Shown one piece after another: positions 25,503 through 34,006 of a stretch of DNA of 64,000 nucleotides (its first letter is position 1; the number at the start of each line of letters is the position of its first letter). The translations under genes and the position numbers were made by a program. This stretch comes from Streptomyces sp. YIM 130001 (lineage in GTDB: Bacteria > Actinomycetota > Actinomycetes > Streptomycetales > Streptomycetaceae), in NCBI RefSeq assembly GCF_003574445.1, contig NZ_KZ984565.1, positions 124,001-188,000 of the forward strand. The letters run 5' to 3'. The notes beneath the pieces were generated by a model that was given only the letters and a program-made list of their open reading frames with translations, was not told the DNA's origin and made no database searches.

Positions 25503-28010
25503 CTACGAATCCCCCTTGGTCAGCAGCCCCACCTGCTGCCACTTGTCGCCCGTTCCGAGCCGGTCGAGCCAGAGCGGGCGCAGGCCGGGAGCGTAGGTGT
25601 GCTTCTCCTTGTACGTGCCCTCGGGGCTCACCACCGATCCGTGGTCGAGCGACCACTTCAGGGACTCCCTGGCCTTCGTGACCGACTGCTCGTCGGTGAC
25701 CGCCTCGGAGCTGTTCAGGGCTGCCGCCAGCAAGGTCGCGGCCTGGTACTCCTCGACGGCGCCACGCCGTTCGGGCAGTTCACGGGCCCAATGGCAGAAG
25801 GCTTCCGCCGCCGTGCCGCAGACCGTGCCGTCCACGGCACGGGACACCGCGCGAACCCGCAGGGTGCCGGCGGGCACGGCCGTGGCTACCGGCTCGGCGG
25901 CGTCCGAGCAGTGTCCGGCGGCGTCGTGCCGGTCGACCAGCAGCATCGTGCCCTGGAAACCGGCCTCGTCCAGCGCTTCCGCGGCCTCCTCGGCCCGCTC
26001 CTGCGGCGCGTCGACGACGACCGCGTCCGGCCGTACCTCGTCGAGGAGCTGCCCGACGCCCGGCGCCGGGCCGCGGGCCTCGCGGTCCGACGCCCAGAGC
26101 GCGCTCAGGCCCGCCGCGTTGTCGTACGCCCGCAGCAGATAGCCCCCGACGCCGGTGGTGTGCTCCGCGTCGTCCTGGTCCGCGGGCTCGTCCCGGTCCG
26201 AGACGACCAGGAGCCGGCGCGACTTCACCGTCTCCTCGAGGTACGTCGCCAGTTCCTCGCCCTGTTCGACGGCGTCGGGCCCCAGTGACACCACGGACTC
26301 GTCGTCGCGCGGGACCGGTTGGGCCGCCACGTGGCAGGTGCTGACGACCGGGGTGCGGAGCTGCTCGAGCATGTTCGGGGTGGTCTCGCCGACCACGGCG
26401 AGCAGGTTCGGATACTCCGCGAGCTCCTGCGTCACCTCGGCCCGCTCCTCGGCCGAATCCACCTGCTTCACCACGATCTCCGGCCGGAGGTGCCGCGGCA
26501 CGTCCTTCGTCAACCGCTCGGCCACCAGCGACTGCCGCGGGGCGCCGTGCGCGCTGGTGACGACGGCGACGGTGTACGGGCCGCTCGCGCCCTTTCCGGA
26601 CCCCGGACCGGAACCGGCTTCGGAGTCCGAGGCCGCGTCCTCCTGGCTGCTGCCGCTCCGCGCGCTCCCGTCGCGGTCGTCGCGGTTCATGTGGTCGAAG
26701 ACCTGCGGCGCGAACAGCAGGGCGGCCATCGCCGCGACGAAGAGCGTGGACATGACGGGGCTGTCCTTGCGCCCCTCCCGCTGCTGTACGTAGGGCTCGG
26801 GGTCCTGCGCCGTCGCGTCGTGGCGGCGTACGCGGCGGATGCGTCGCGCGTCGACGCCGCGTTCCTCGCGAAGGCGCGGAGCGGCGCGCAGCGCTTCGTT
26901 GTGCCGCCGCTTGCGCTCGACGGCGCTCAGGCCGGACCGTGCGGGCCGCCGACGGGCAGCTTCAGGAGGCGGCTGTACGGCGGGAGGGGCTGGGGGAGGC
27001 GCTGGGTCCGGGGCGGGGCCAGGGGCCGGGTCGGGCGCCGGGCTCGGCGTAGGTGGCTTGCGTACGGTGGGCGGCTCGGCGGCGGTCTCCGCCTCCTCCG
27101 CCGCACGGACGAGCTCCAGCGCCGCACGCACGCGCGCCCGCGCCTCCGCCGCGTCCGCGGGCCGGTCCTGTGGAACCTTGGTCATCAGAGCGAGGACCAA
27201 CTGGTCCACGGAGTGCGGGAGTTCAGGGCGCGCCCGGCTCGGCAGCAGCGGCTTGTCGTTGAGGTGGTTGTACATGACGCCGGCCGACGGTCCCACGAAC
27301 GGCGGCCGACCGACGAGCAGTTCGTACAGCACGCAGCCGAGTGCGTAGAGGTCGATCCGGCCGTCCCCGCGCTCCATCCGGAACTGCTCCGGCGCCATGT
27401 ACAGAACGCTGCCGAGCGGGCTCTGGCCGGTGCGGGTCAGGCGCGAGGCCGCCTCGAGGCCGTCGAGGAAGGTGGCGATGCCGAAGTCGAGTACCTGGAC
27501 GCGGCCTTCGGGCCCGACCATCAGGTTGCCCGGCTTGATGTCCCGGTGGATCACACCCGCCGTGTGGGCGACCTGCAAGGCCGTGCAGACCTGTTCGGTC
27601 CATTCCAGGGCGGTGACGAGGGGGATGCGCCCTTCCTCGCGCAGCGCTTCCTGGAAGGAGCGCCCGGGGAGCAACTCCATGACCAGGTACGGGATATCGG
27701 CGCCGGCGGCGTCCTGGGTGCGGCCGGTGCCGTGGTCGAAGACGGTGACGATGTGCGGGCTGCTCAGCGCGGCGGCGGCCCGGGCTTCACGGCGGAAGCG
27801 GGCGAGCAACTCGTCCCGCTCGGGACCCACGACGTCGCCGGCCGGGGCGAAGATCTTGACCGCGACCTCGCGGCCCAGTTCCTCGTCCCGGGCTCGCCAC
27901 ACCTCGCCCATGCCGCCCGCGCCGATGGGTTCCCCCAGCCGGTACCGGCCGTCCAGCAACGTCCCCCGCACTTGCCTCGCCCCCGTGCCACGGCCGCGCG
28001 TCACTCGCAC
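25503..28010 (-). CDS. Receptor-like Ser/Thr protein kinase with extracellular type 1 periplasmic-binding-protein domain
   Basis: An 835-residue transmembrane kinase. Residues 23-290 are a Hanks-type kinase with glycine loop GAGGMGEVW, ATP lysine VAVKIF (K52), HRDIKPGNL (D157) and LDFG (D175). A Pro/Ala-rich linker and a basic segment lead to one membrane helix (about 425-445, MSTLFVAAMAALLF). Residues 470-835 resemble a branched-chain-amino-acid-type binding protein (YTVAVVTSAHGAP, LAVVGETTP, LLVVSDRD, GFQGTMLLVD). A small-molecule sensor outside the cell coupled to a kinase inside is implied. The propeller lipoprotein gene starts 98 bp downstream, so the two may work together. The GC-rich ATG region has no obvious ribosome binding site. 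Confidence 0.88.
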   Translation of the reverse strand: MRVTRGRGTGARQVRGTLLDGRYRLGEPIGAGGMGEVWRARDEELGREVAVKIFAPAGDVVGPERDELLARFRREARAAAALSSPHIVTVFDHGTGRTQDAAGADIPYLVMELLPGRSFQEALREEGRIPLVTALEWTEQVCTALQVAHTAGVIHRDIKPGNLMVGPEGRVQVLDFGIATFLDGLEAASRLTRTGQSPLGSVLYMAPEQFRMERGDGRIDLYALGCVLYELLVGRPPFVGPSAGVMYNHLNDKPLLPSRARPELPHSVDQLVLALMTKVPQDRPADAAEARARVRAALELVRAAEEAETAAEPPTVRKPPTPSPAPDPAPGPAPDPAPPPAPPAVQPPPEAARRRPARSGLSAVERKRRHNEALRAAPRLREERGVDARRIRRVRRHDATAQDPEPYVQQREGRKDSPVMSTLFVAAMAALLFAPQVFDHMNRDDRDGSARSGSSQEDAASDSEAGSGPGSGKGASGPYTVAVVTSAHGAPRQSLVAERLTKDVPRHLRPEIVVKQVDSAEERAEVTQELAEYPNLLAVVGETTPNMLEQLRTPVVSTCHVAAQPVPRDDESVVSLGPDAVEQGEELATYLEETVKSRRLLVVSDRDEPADQDDAEHTTGVGGYLLRAYDNAAGLSALWASDREARGPAPGVGQLLDEVRPDAVVVDAPQERAEEAAEALDEAGFQGTMLLVDRHDAAGHCSDAAEPVATAVPAGTLRVRAVSRAVDGTVCGTAAEAFCHWARELPERRGAVEEYQAATLLAAALNSSEAVTDEQSVTKARESLKWSLDHGSVVSPEGTYKEKHTYAPGLRPLWLDRLGTGDKWQQVGLLTKGDS

Positions 28011-28073
28011 GCCGACCCCGAGCCTAGGCCGGGCGCACCACCCTCGGAAGCCCCGGGCCGGGGCACCCGTGTC

Positions 28074-28499
28074 TCAGACCTGTCCCAGATCCGAGGCGAC
28101 CCAGCGCTGCGGGCGCAGCCGGATCACGACCTGCTCGCCGTGCTCCCGCCAGGCGAAGTCGACGTAACCCTGGACCTTTTCCGCCGGCAGGTAGCGAGCC
28201 GAGACCTCCTCGAGGAGTTCCCGCGTCGCCGGTTGCGTGGAGATGACCGGGCCCTCCACCGACACGTACCGGATCGTCGGGTCCAGGCGCTCGACCATGA
28301 GGCTGAACCGGCCCGCGTCGGCGATGAGTCGGGCCTTGCGCGAGTCGGCGCCGGTCAGGATCCAGGCGTCGCCGCCCGGCTCGTACTGGTACCAGATCGG
28401 CACGGTGAGCGGCGCCCGGCCCTCGCCGGCGTCCACCGCGAGCGCGGCGATGTGCGGTTCGGCGAGGAACTGCTCGCGTTCGTCGCGTGTCAGTGCCAC
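28074..28499 (-). CDS. Pyridoxamine 5'-phosphate oxidase-like split-barrel protein (PPOX class)
   Basis: A 141-residue split-barrel protein: LAVDAGEGRAPLTVPIWYQYEP, ADSRKARLIADAGRFSLMVE and YVSVEGPV are the usual three blocks of the F420/FMN-binding PPOX group. Short, single domain, cytoplasmic. GGAG lies 4-5 nt upstream of the ATG. Convergence with nothing nearby; the 170 bp upstream hold no recognisable site. Confidence 0.82.
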   Translation of the reverse strand: MALTRDEREQFLAEPHIAALAVDAGEGRAPLTVPIWYQYEPGGDAWILTGADSRKARLIADAGRFSLMVERLDPTIRYVSVEGPVISTQPATRELLEEVSARYLPAEKVQGYVDFAWREHGEQVVIRLRPQRWVASDLGQV

Positions 28500-28670
28500 G
28501 GGAGTCTCCTTCGGTACGGCAGCGGATACGGAGGCCGCCCGGCCGCGGACACGGCGGGCGAAGCGCCTGTGCCGTGAACTCCCGTCGGGCCGCGACCATT
28601 CCGGCCGTCCGGGGACTTCACCCGTACGGGCTGCCGGCGCAGCCGTACCGGCCGCCCGCGCTCATGCGGC

Positions 28671-29897
28671 TCACCCGCGTCCCAGTACCAGCGTCCCCGA
28701 GGAGCAGAACCACCCGCCCGTGCCGGAGGCGACGGCGAGTCGGGGAAGCCGTCCGCCCGCCTTGGTGACCTGGCCGTCGCCCGCCTCTCCGCGCAGCTGA
28801 CGCACCGCCTCCACGAGGAGGAACAGGCCGCGCATGCCAGGATGTTGGGCCGATAGACCGCCGCCGTCGGTGTTCACCGGGAAGTCGCCGTCGCGCAGCA
28901 GCCGGCCCTTCTCCACGAACGCCCCGCCCTCGCCCTTCGGACAGAACCCGAGATCCTCCAGAGTCACCAGCGTCATGTACGTGAAGGCGTCGTACAGCTC
29001 GGCGAGGTCGATCTCGTCGGGACGCACGCCGGCGCGTTCGAAGGCGAGCCGGCCGCTGACCGCCGCGGGCGAGACGGTGAAGTCGTCCCACTCCGACATG
29101 GTGGTGTGCGAGACGTGCTCGCCACTGCCGAGCACCCAGACCGGGTCCTTCGCGCAGTCCGCAGCGAGTTCCTCGGAGACCAGGAGGACCGCGGCGCCGC
29201 CGTCGCTGCGGATGCAGCAGTGCAGTTTGGTGAACGGGTCGGCGATCATCGGCCCGGACAGCACCTCGTCGACGGTGATCGGGTTCCGGTACATCGCGTC
29301 CGGGTTGTGCGCGGCGTTGGCCCGGGCCTGTACGGCGACCTGGGCGAGCTGCTCCAGCGTCGTCCCGTAGGCGTGCTGGTGGCGGCGGGCCGCCATCGCG
29401 TACTTGGCTATCAGGGTGTGCCCGTACGGGACTTCGAACTGCAGGGGGCCGCGGGCGCCGAAGGACAGGTTCGAGGTGCGGCGGCCGGCCCTGATGTCGG
29501 CGCGGGCGGTGGATCCGTAGACGAGCAGGACGGCCTTGGCGTGGCCTGCGGCGATCGCGTCGGCCGCGTGGGCCGCCATCACCTCCCAGGTGGAGCCGCC
29601 GACCGAGGTCGAGTCGACCCAGGTGGGCTTGAGGCCCAGGTACTCGGCGACCTCGACCGGCGCGAGCGTGCCGAGCCCCGCGGAGGCGAAGCCGTCGATC
29701 ACGGAACGGTCGAGCCCCGAGTCGGCCAGCGCCCGCCGGGCGGCCTGAGCGTGCAGCTGGTAGGGGGTGGCGTCGTCGACCCGGCCGCAGTCGGAGAGCG
29801 CGATCCCGGCGACCGCGACGCGACGGCCCGGGGCGCGTAGGTAGGCAGTGGCGGAGGGAGCGGGCGCGGGCCCGGCTGCTGCGGGGTGATCGGCCAT
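28671..29897 (-). CDS. Thiolase-fold lipid-transfer protein (Ltp2-like)
   Basis: A 408-residue thiolase-superfamily protein. Blocks VAVAGIALSDCGRVDD, ADSGLDRSVIDGFASAGLG and DEIDLAELYDAFTYMTLVTLE match lipid-transfer-type thiolases. At the place where true thiolases carry the nucleophilic cysteine this protein reads SVGGSTWEVMA, without cysteine, as in Ltp2-type aldolases that cleave steroid side chains by retro-aldol reaction. The ATG at 29897 is only 4 bp from the operator at 29902, so the message is probably leaderless or nearly so. It belongs to the CTGACG regulon. Its OB-fold partner may be the protein at 12691 or that at 57213. Confidence 0.87.
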   Translation of the reverse strand: MADHPAAAGPAPAPSATAYLRAPGRRVAVAGIALSDCGRVDDATPYQLHAQAARRALADSGLDRSVIDGFASAGLGTLAPVEVAEYLGLKPTWVDSTSVGGSTWEVMAAHAADAIAAGHAKAVLLVYGSTARADIRAGRRTSNLSFGARGPLQFEVPYGHTLIAKYAMAARRHQHAYGTTLEQLAQVAVQARANAAHNPDAMYRNPITVDEVLSGPMIADPFTKLHCCIRSDGGAAVLLVSEELAADCAKDPVWVLGSGEHVSHTTMSEWDDFTVSPAAVSGRLAFERAGVRPDEIDLAELYDAFTYMTLVTLEDLGFCPKGEGGAFVEKGRLLRDGDFPVNTDGGGLSAQHPGMRGLFLLVEAVRQLRGEAGDGQVTKAGGRLPRLAVASGTGGWFCSSGTLVLGRG

Positions 29898-29901
29898 GAA
29901 T

Positions 29902-29916
29902 CTGACGGTACATCAG
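29902..29916. promoter_or_regulatory. TetR-type operator, site 4 (CTGACGGTACATCAG)
   Basis: One base off the perfect CTGACG/CGTCAG dyad, flanked by ATATCG as at site 3. It touches the start of the thiolase-like gene. Confidence 0.7.
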
Positions 29917-30127
29917 ATATCGCGGCCTCCGACAGCCCTTCGCCACAGGGGGGGGTCGCACAGAACGCTCCGCTCCGGCGGCGAGTGCGACCCGCGTGCC
30001 CGAGCCCGTCACGGCCCGGCACCCAGTGCGTCTCTGCACCAAGCGAGAGGACAGGCCGGGTGAGCGTTCAGGTGTCCACGGACCTGTCCGTCCCGCCTTC
30101 ACGTTTCGTGGGACAGGGCGGCAGGAC

Positions 30128-31072
30128 TCATCCGGCCCGCCACTGCTGTGGTTTCGGTCTCCGGTGATCACTGGGCCGGGTGCCGCGCAGCCGCTTGAAC
30201 GCCACGCTCAGCGCGAAGGCGTCGGCGTAGCCCACCTTCCTTGCGATCGTGCCCACCGTGTCGTCGGTCTCCCGCAGCAGGTCCGCGGCCAAGGTGATCC
30301 GCCAGTCCGCGAGGTAGGCCATCGGTGGTTCGCCGACCAGCGCCGTGAACCGCCGGGCGAGCGCTGCCCGCGATACCCCCACCTTGGCCGCCAGGTCCGC
30401 CACCGTCCAAGGACGGGCGGGAGCCTCGTGCAGCAGCCGCAGCGCGGTACCCACGACCGGGTCGTCCAGTGCGCGGCACCAGGCCGGGGCATCGGCGTCC
30501 GGGTTGTCGAACCAGCTGCGCAGCGCGGAGACCAGCATCAGGTCAAGCAGCCGGTCCAGCACCAGCTGCTGTCCCGGTCGGTCGCCGGCGACCTCCTCGG
30601 CCACCGATTCCACCGACGGGAAGGGGATTCCTCCGGCCGGCACGACCAGCACGGCGGGCAGGGCCTGCAGTAGTCGTTCGCTGAGCTCTCCCCGGCGCTC
30701 GAAAGCCCCGCTGACCAGCACGGCAGCCCCCTCGTCCGGCGCTCCGCAGGTCCGGGTGGGCCCGGAGGCATGCTCGACACCCTCGGCCCTTGGACAGTAG
30801 TCGGCGCTGGTTACCACCAGCGAGGGTGTGGTCGCGGGGTCGTCGGCCACCGCGTAGGGCGCGTCGCCGCGGACGACGGCGATGTCGCCGACACCGATGG
30901 GCACCGCCTCATGTCGGTCGGGAACGATCCAGGCCCGGCCGCGCACCATCGTGGCCAGCGTCAGCGGGGCGCCACTGGCCATCCGCAGGGCCCAGGGCGG
31001 TCGCATGATCGTCTGCCGGAAGACGGCGCCGCGCGCCCTTACCCCTGCCAACAGCTCCGACACGGCGTCCAT
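30128..31072 (-). CDS. AraC-family transcriptional regulator (cupin_6 type)
   Basis: A 314-residue regulator. The N-terminal half (about 1-180) is a cupin-like sensing domain (ARGAVFRQTIMRPPWALRM cut, GRAWIVPDRHEAVPIGVGDIAVV), the C-terminal 100 residues hold two helix-turn-helix motifs (TVADLAAKVGVSRAALARRF and DTVGTIARKVGYADAFALSV) ending in RGTRPSDHRR. Such regulators often stand beside, and control, NmrA-like or other short-chain redox genes; here the divergent neighbour at 31153 is damaged. Confidence 0.88.
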   Translation of the reverse strand: MDAVSELLAGVRARGAVFRQTIMRPPWALRMASGAPLTLATMVRGRAWIVPDRHEAVPIGVGDIAVVRGDAPYAVADDPATTPSLVVTSADYCPRAEGVEHASGPTRTCGAPDEGAAVLVSGAFERRGELSERLLQALPAVLVVPAGGIPFPSVESVAEEVAGDRPGQQLVLDRLLDLMLVSALRSWFDNPDADAPAWCRALDDPVVGTALRLLHEAPARPWTVADLAAKVGVSRAALARRFTALVGEPPMAYLADWRITLAADLLRETDDTVGTIARKVGYADAFALSVAFKRLRGTRPSDHRRPKPQQWRAG

Positions 31073-31152
31073 GCCTCCAGCGTAGACGCCTGGACATCAT
31101 GGGGAGCTTTTTAGCCATGGATCGTCTCGGCGCCCGTCGTTTGACTGGAGTC

Positions 31153-31941
31153 ATGTCTGAACATCCAATTCTTGTCACCGGGGCAACGGGTAAGTCCGGC
31201 CGCCGCGTCGTCAGCCGACTGCGGGCCGAAGGGCTGCCGGTTCGCGCGGCGTCGCGGAACGGCGAGCACACCTTCGACTGGACCGACAGCGGCACCTGGG
31301 ATGCCGCTCTGGAGGGCGTGCGGTCCATGTACATCGTGCAGTTGGACGGCACGAAGCTCGTTCGCCCGTTCATCGAGCGGGCGGTGCGACATGGGGTGCA
31401 GCGGATCGTGCTGGCCTCGAGGCGTGGTATCGACGATCCGGACTACGCGAAGGACAGCAGCGGCGTCCTTGAGGGCATCGTCGACAGCGAGGCCGCCGTG
31501 CGGGAGAGCGGTCTGGAGTGGACGATCAGCAGGCCGGGCTGGTTCGCGCAGAACTTCAGTGAGGGCTTCTTCGCCGATGCCGTTCTCGCAGGTGAGCTGC
31601 GGCTGCCCGCCGGCGATGGGGCGGCCTCCTTCGTCGATGCCGAGGACATCGCCGCGGTGGTGGTCGCCGCGCTGACCGAGAGCCGGCACGCGGGCCAGAT
31701 CTATGAGTTGTCCGGACCCCGGGCGATGACGCTGACCGAGGTAGCCACCAATTCGCCAAGTCCGCTGCTGACGCAGGCAGTTGGTCAGCCTGACCGTGTT
31801 ACCGAAACTGGCCCGACCGGGCAGAACCCGCAGCCGCCCAGGGCTGTCACTTCTCTGGGCGGCTGCGGCCGTCGCCGCCGGAACATCTCGCGCTGGGGCT
31901 GTTGCGCAGCACACGAACCGCCGCTCGCGGCGGCCGAGTAG
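31153..31941 (+). pseudogene. NmrA-like NAD(P)-binding protein, C-terminal part lost
   Basis: Residues 1-198 are a good NmrA/ergot-type Rossmann protein: ILVTGATGKSGRRVVSRLRAEG, then VRSMYIVQLDG, RPGWFAQNFSEGFFAD and YELSGPRAMTLTEVA. Family members run on for another 80 or so residues forming the substrate lid. Here homology stops near 31745 and the frame continues through unrelated Pro/Arg/Cys-rich sequence that also covers a hairpin (31830-31866). The gene therefore looks truncated by a deletion or rearrangement. The ATG at 31153 fits the family start; the divergent AraC gene was probably its regulator. Confidence 0.72.
31830..31866. terminator. Hairpin terminator behind the truncated gene
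   Basis: Arms GCAGCCGCCCAG (31830-31841) and CTGGGCGGCTGC (31855-31866) pair perfectly over 12 bp around 13 nt. It lies inside the non-homologous tail of the NmrA-like frame and 218 bp beyond the end of the GH55-like gene, so it may end transcripts from either side. Confidence 0.7.
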
Positions 31942-32083
31942 GCGGTCGTCGAACCGGTCGGTCATCTCCGGCCGTAGGCCGCGTATCCGATCCGACGTAC
32001 CCCAGCACCAAGTCCCGGTGGCAGACGTTGACTTGTTCAACTTCGCCGGGCCGCGGTGCCGCTACCTCGGTGTCGGGCCGGGG

Positions 32084-33877
32084 TCACGGGTACGAGACCA
32101 CCTGCGACGGGATCGTGTCGCTGCCCGAGGTCGCGTCCCCGGTGTCGTTGATGACGTGCGCGTACTGACCCTTGCCGCCGAGCGAGACGACGAGCACATG
32201 GTGGAACTTGATGCCGGGACCGGTCGGTGTGGCGAAGCCGTGGTCCTGGACGATGGTGTCGTCGGAGGTGTAGTTGCAGTAGCTGCCCACACCCCAGGCC
32301 TCGTGCTCGGTCACGGAGTCGGCCACCTTGTAGGCGGCGAAGCCGCGGATGTCGCCGTCCTGGATGGCTTCCTGGTTCGGAGCGTCGTAGGCCTTCTCGT
32401 TCTGCAGGAAGATCGTGCGGCCTCGCTCGCCGTTCCACACCACGTCGTACTTGTTGAAGTGCTCGACGAACAGGCCGGTGGCGAGCACGTCGTCGCCGTT
32501 GACGACGACGCCGTAGTCGGCGCGGTTGGTCTCCCAGCCCACCCCTTCGCCGTGGTCGGCGCGCCAGACCCAGGTGTGGTCGATGACGGTGTGCCGGCTG
32601 TTGACGACCATGCTGGTGGTGGCCTTGCCGGGGCCCGCGCCGCCGATGCGGATGAAGACGTCCTGGAGGGTGATCGGGTCCTGGGCGTGGTCGGCGGACG
32701 CGCCCTCGGGGCCGACCTCGATGAGCGTGTCGGAGTTGTCGGGCCCGGCGTCGATGAGGACGCCCGCCAGCTGTACGCCGTCCACGTCGGCGATCTTGAC
32801 GGCGGTCGCGCCGCCGTCGGGGATCAGGGTGGGGTAGCCGATACCGAGGGCGATGGTGCCGGCCCGGGTGATCTCGATGGCCGCGTCGAGGTGGTAGACG
32901 CCGGGCGTGAACAGCAGGTTCTGGCCCTCTTCGAGCGCGGCATTGATGGAAGCGGCGGTGGCGCCGTCCTTCACGATGTGGAACTCGCTCAGCGGCAGCG
33001 ACTCGCCCTGCGGCGTACCGCTGCCCCAGGACGGGCCGCGCGCGTCCTTGCGCAGCGCCGGCACGAAGACCTTGAACTCCTCGCCGTCCAGGAAGAGGAA
33101 CGGCTTCTCCCGGGAGACCGGCGTCGTCTCGAGCGTGGTGTACGGCGGGTCGGGGAAGCTCTGCGCGGGGGCGCCCTCGACTCCCGAGAAGACCATGTTC
33201 CACACGGCGTTGCCCCAGCCGCCGACCGAGCTCTCGCGGGTGTACCACTGCTGCTGCGAGTACGGTCCGACCTCGCCGTCGATCCGGCTGTCGGCGATGT
33301 AGCCGCCGCTGGCCCAGCCGTAGCCGTCCGGCGCCAGGTTGAGATTGCCCTTGACGTGCATCCGGCGGAACGGAGCGGCCTGGGACACGGCGAAGCGGTT
33401 GGTGCCGTTGACGGGGTTGAGGGCGAGGTTCTCCGCCGAACGCCAGAAGTTCTGCGTGGCGTTGCCGTCGAACCAGCCCGCGTCCACGGTCACATCGCCG
33501 TTGAAGAGGGTGTCGTCGGGGGTGAGCCCGAGGCCCATGATCGAGGTGTAGAAGCCGAGTTGGGCGTTGAGCCCGCCGTAGGTGCCGGGCTTGAAGAGCA
33601 GGGCGTAGCGGCCGCTGCCGAACTGCGCCGACTCCTGCTCCTCGAAGATCTCGTCCAGCTTGCCCTGGATGCCGGGCGTGGACGGATCGAAGACGATCAC
33701 GTTGGGCCCGAGGTCGGGGTCGGCCTTGGCGCCGGCCTTCGCGGCGGCCGGACGCGCTGACGCGCCTGACGCACCGGTGGTGGAGAGCAGGACGGCTGCG
33801 GGCACCGCGGCGGCCGCGGCGGCGAGTATCTTGCGCCGCGACGGGTCGGGACCGGTGGGGGGTGGAGTTGCGGACAT
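32084..33877 (-). CDS. Secreted GH55-like right-handed beta-helix protein (beta-1,3-glucanase family)
   Basis: A 597-residue protein with a Tat-type signal (SRRKILAAAAAAVPAAVLL). The mature chain matches the family of the bacterial GH55 exo-beta-1,3-glucanases: GPNVIVFDPSTPGIQGKLDE, QRYALLFKPGTY-like segment GRYALLFKPGTYGG, NFWRSAENL, AVSQAAPFRRMHVKG, NMVFSGVEGAPAQSFPDPP and the late WVWRADHGEGVGWETNRADYG blocks. Homologues are often mislabelled adenylyl cyclase. It would cut laminarin-type glucan outside the cell. GGAGG lies 6 nt before the ATG. A perfect LacI-type palindrome sits 46 bp upstream. Exact activity is inferred; catalytic residues were not assigned. Confidence 0.82.
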   Translation of the reverse strand: MSATPPPTGPDPSRRKILAAAAAAVPAAVLLSTTGASGASARPAAAKAGAKADPDLGPNVIVFDPSTPGIQGKLDEIFEEQESAQFGSGRYALLFKPGTYGGLNAQLGFYTSIMGLGLTPDDTLFNGDVTVDAGWFDGNATQNFWRSAENLALNPVNGTNRFAVSQAAPFRRMHVKGNLNLAPDGYGWASGGYIADSRIDGEVGPYSQQQWYTRESSVGGWGNAVWNMVFSGVEGAPAQSFPDPPYTTLETTPVSREKPFLFLDGEEFKVFVPALRKDARGPSWGSGTPQGESLPLSEFHIVKDGATAASINAALEEGQNLLFTPGVYHLDAAIEITRAGTIALGIGYPTLIPDGGATAVKIADVDGVQLAGVLIDAGPDNSDTLIEVGPEGASADHAQDPITLQDVFIRIGGAGPGKATTSMVVNSRHTVIDHTWVWRADHGEGVGWETNRADYGVVVNGDDVLATGLFVEHFNKYDVVWNGERGRTIFLQNEKAYDAPNQEAIQDGDIRGFAAYKVADSVTEHEAWGVGSYCNYTSDDTIVQDHGFATPTGPGIKFHHVLVVSLGGKGQYAHVINDTGDATSGSDTIPSQVVSYP

Positions 33878-33923
33878 GGGAAGCCTCCGGGGTTCGTGGG
33901 GAAGTCGTGCGTGGGGGGCCTGG

Positions 33924-33945
33924 AGTCTGAGAGCGCTCTCAGACT
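33924..33945. promoter_or_regulatory. LacI-type operator, 22-bp perfect palindrome (core GAGAGCGCTCTC)
   Basis: The core TGAGAGCGCTCTCA is extended by AGTC and GACT to a perfect 22-bp palindrome just upstream of the GH55-like gene. The core resembles the CebR box (TGGGAGCGCTCCCA) and recurs at 41500 and 47377. Confidence 0.85.
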
Positions 33946-34006
33946 ACGGGTGGGGCCCTGGCAGGAGAAGGGTCAACCTCCCTTCTGTCGCGCTTGGTTG
34001 AGCGGA

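Noticed and set aside
31111..32040. Minus-strand ORF as a transposase remnant at the left border of the glucan region
   Set aside because: No transposase motif could be recognised in any frame. The segment is left as unassigned.
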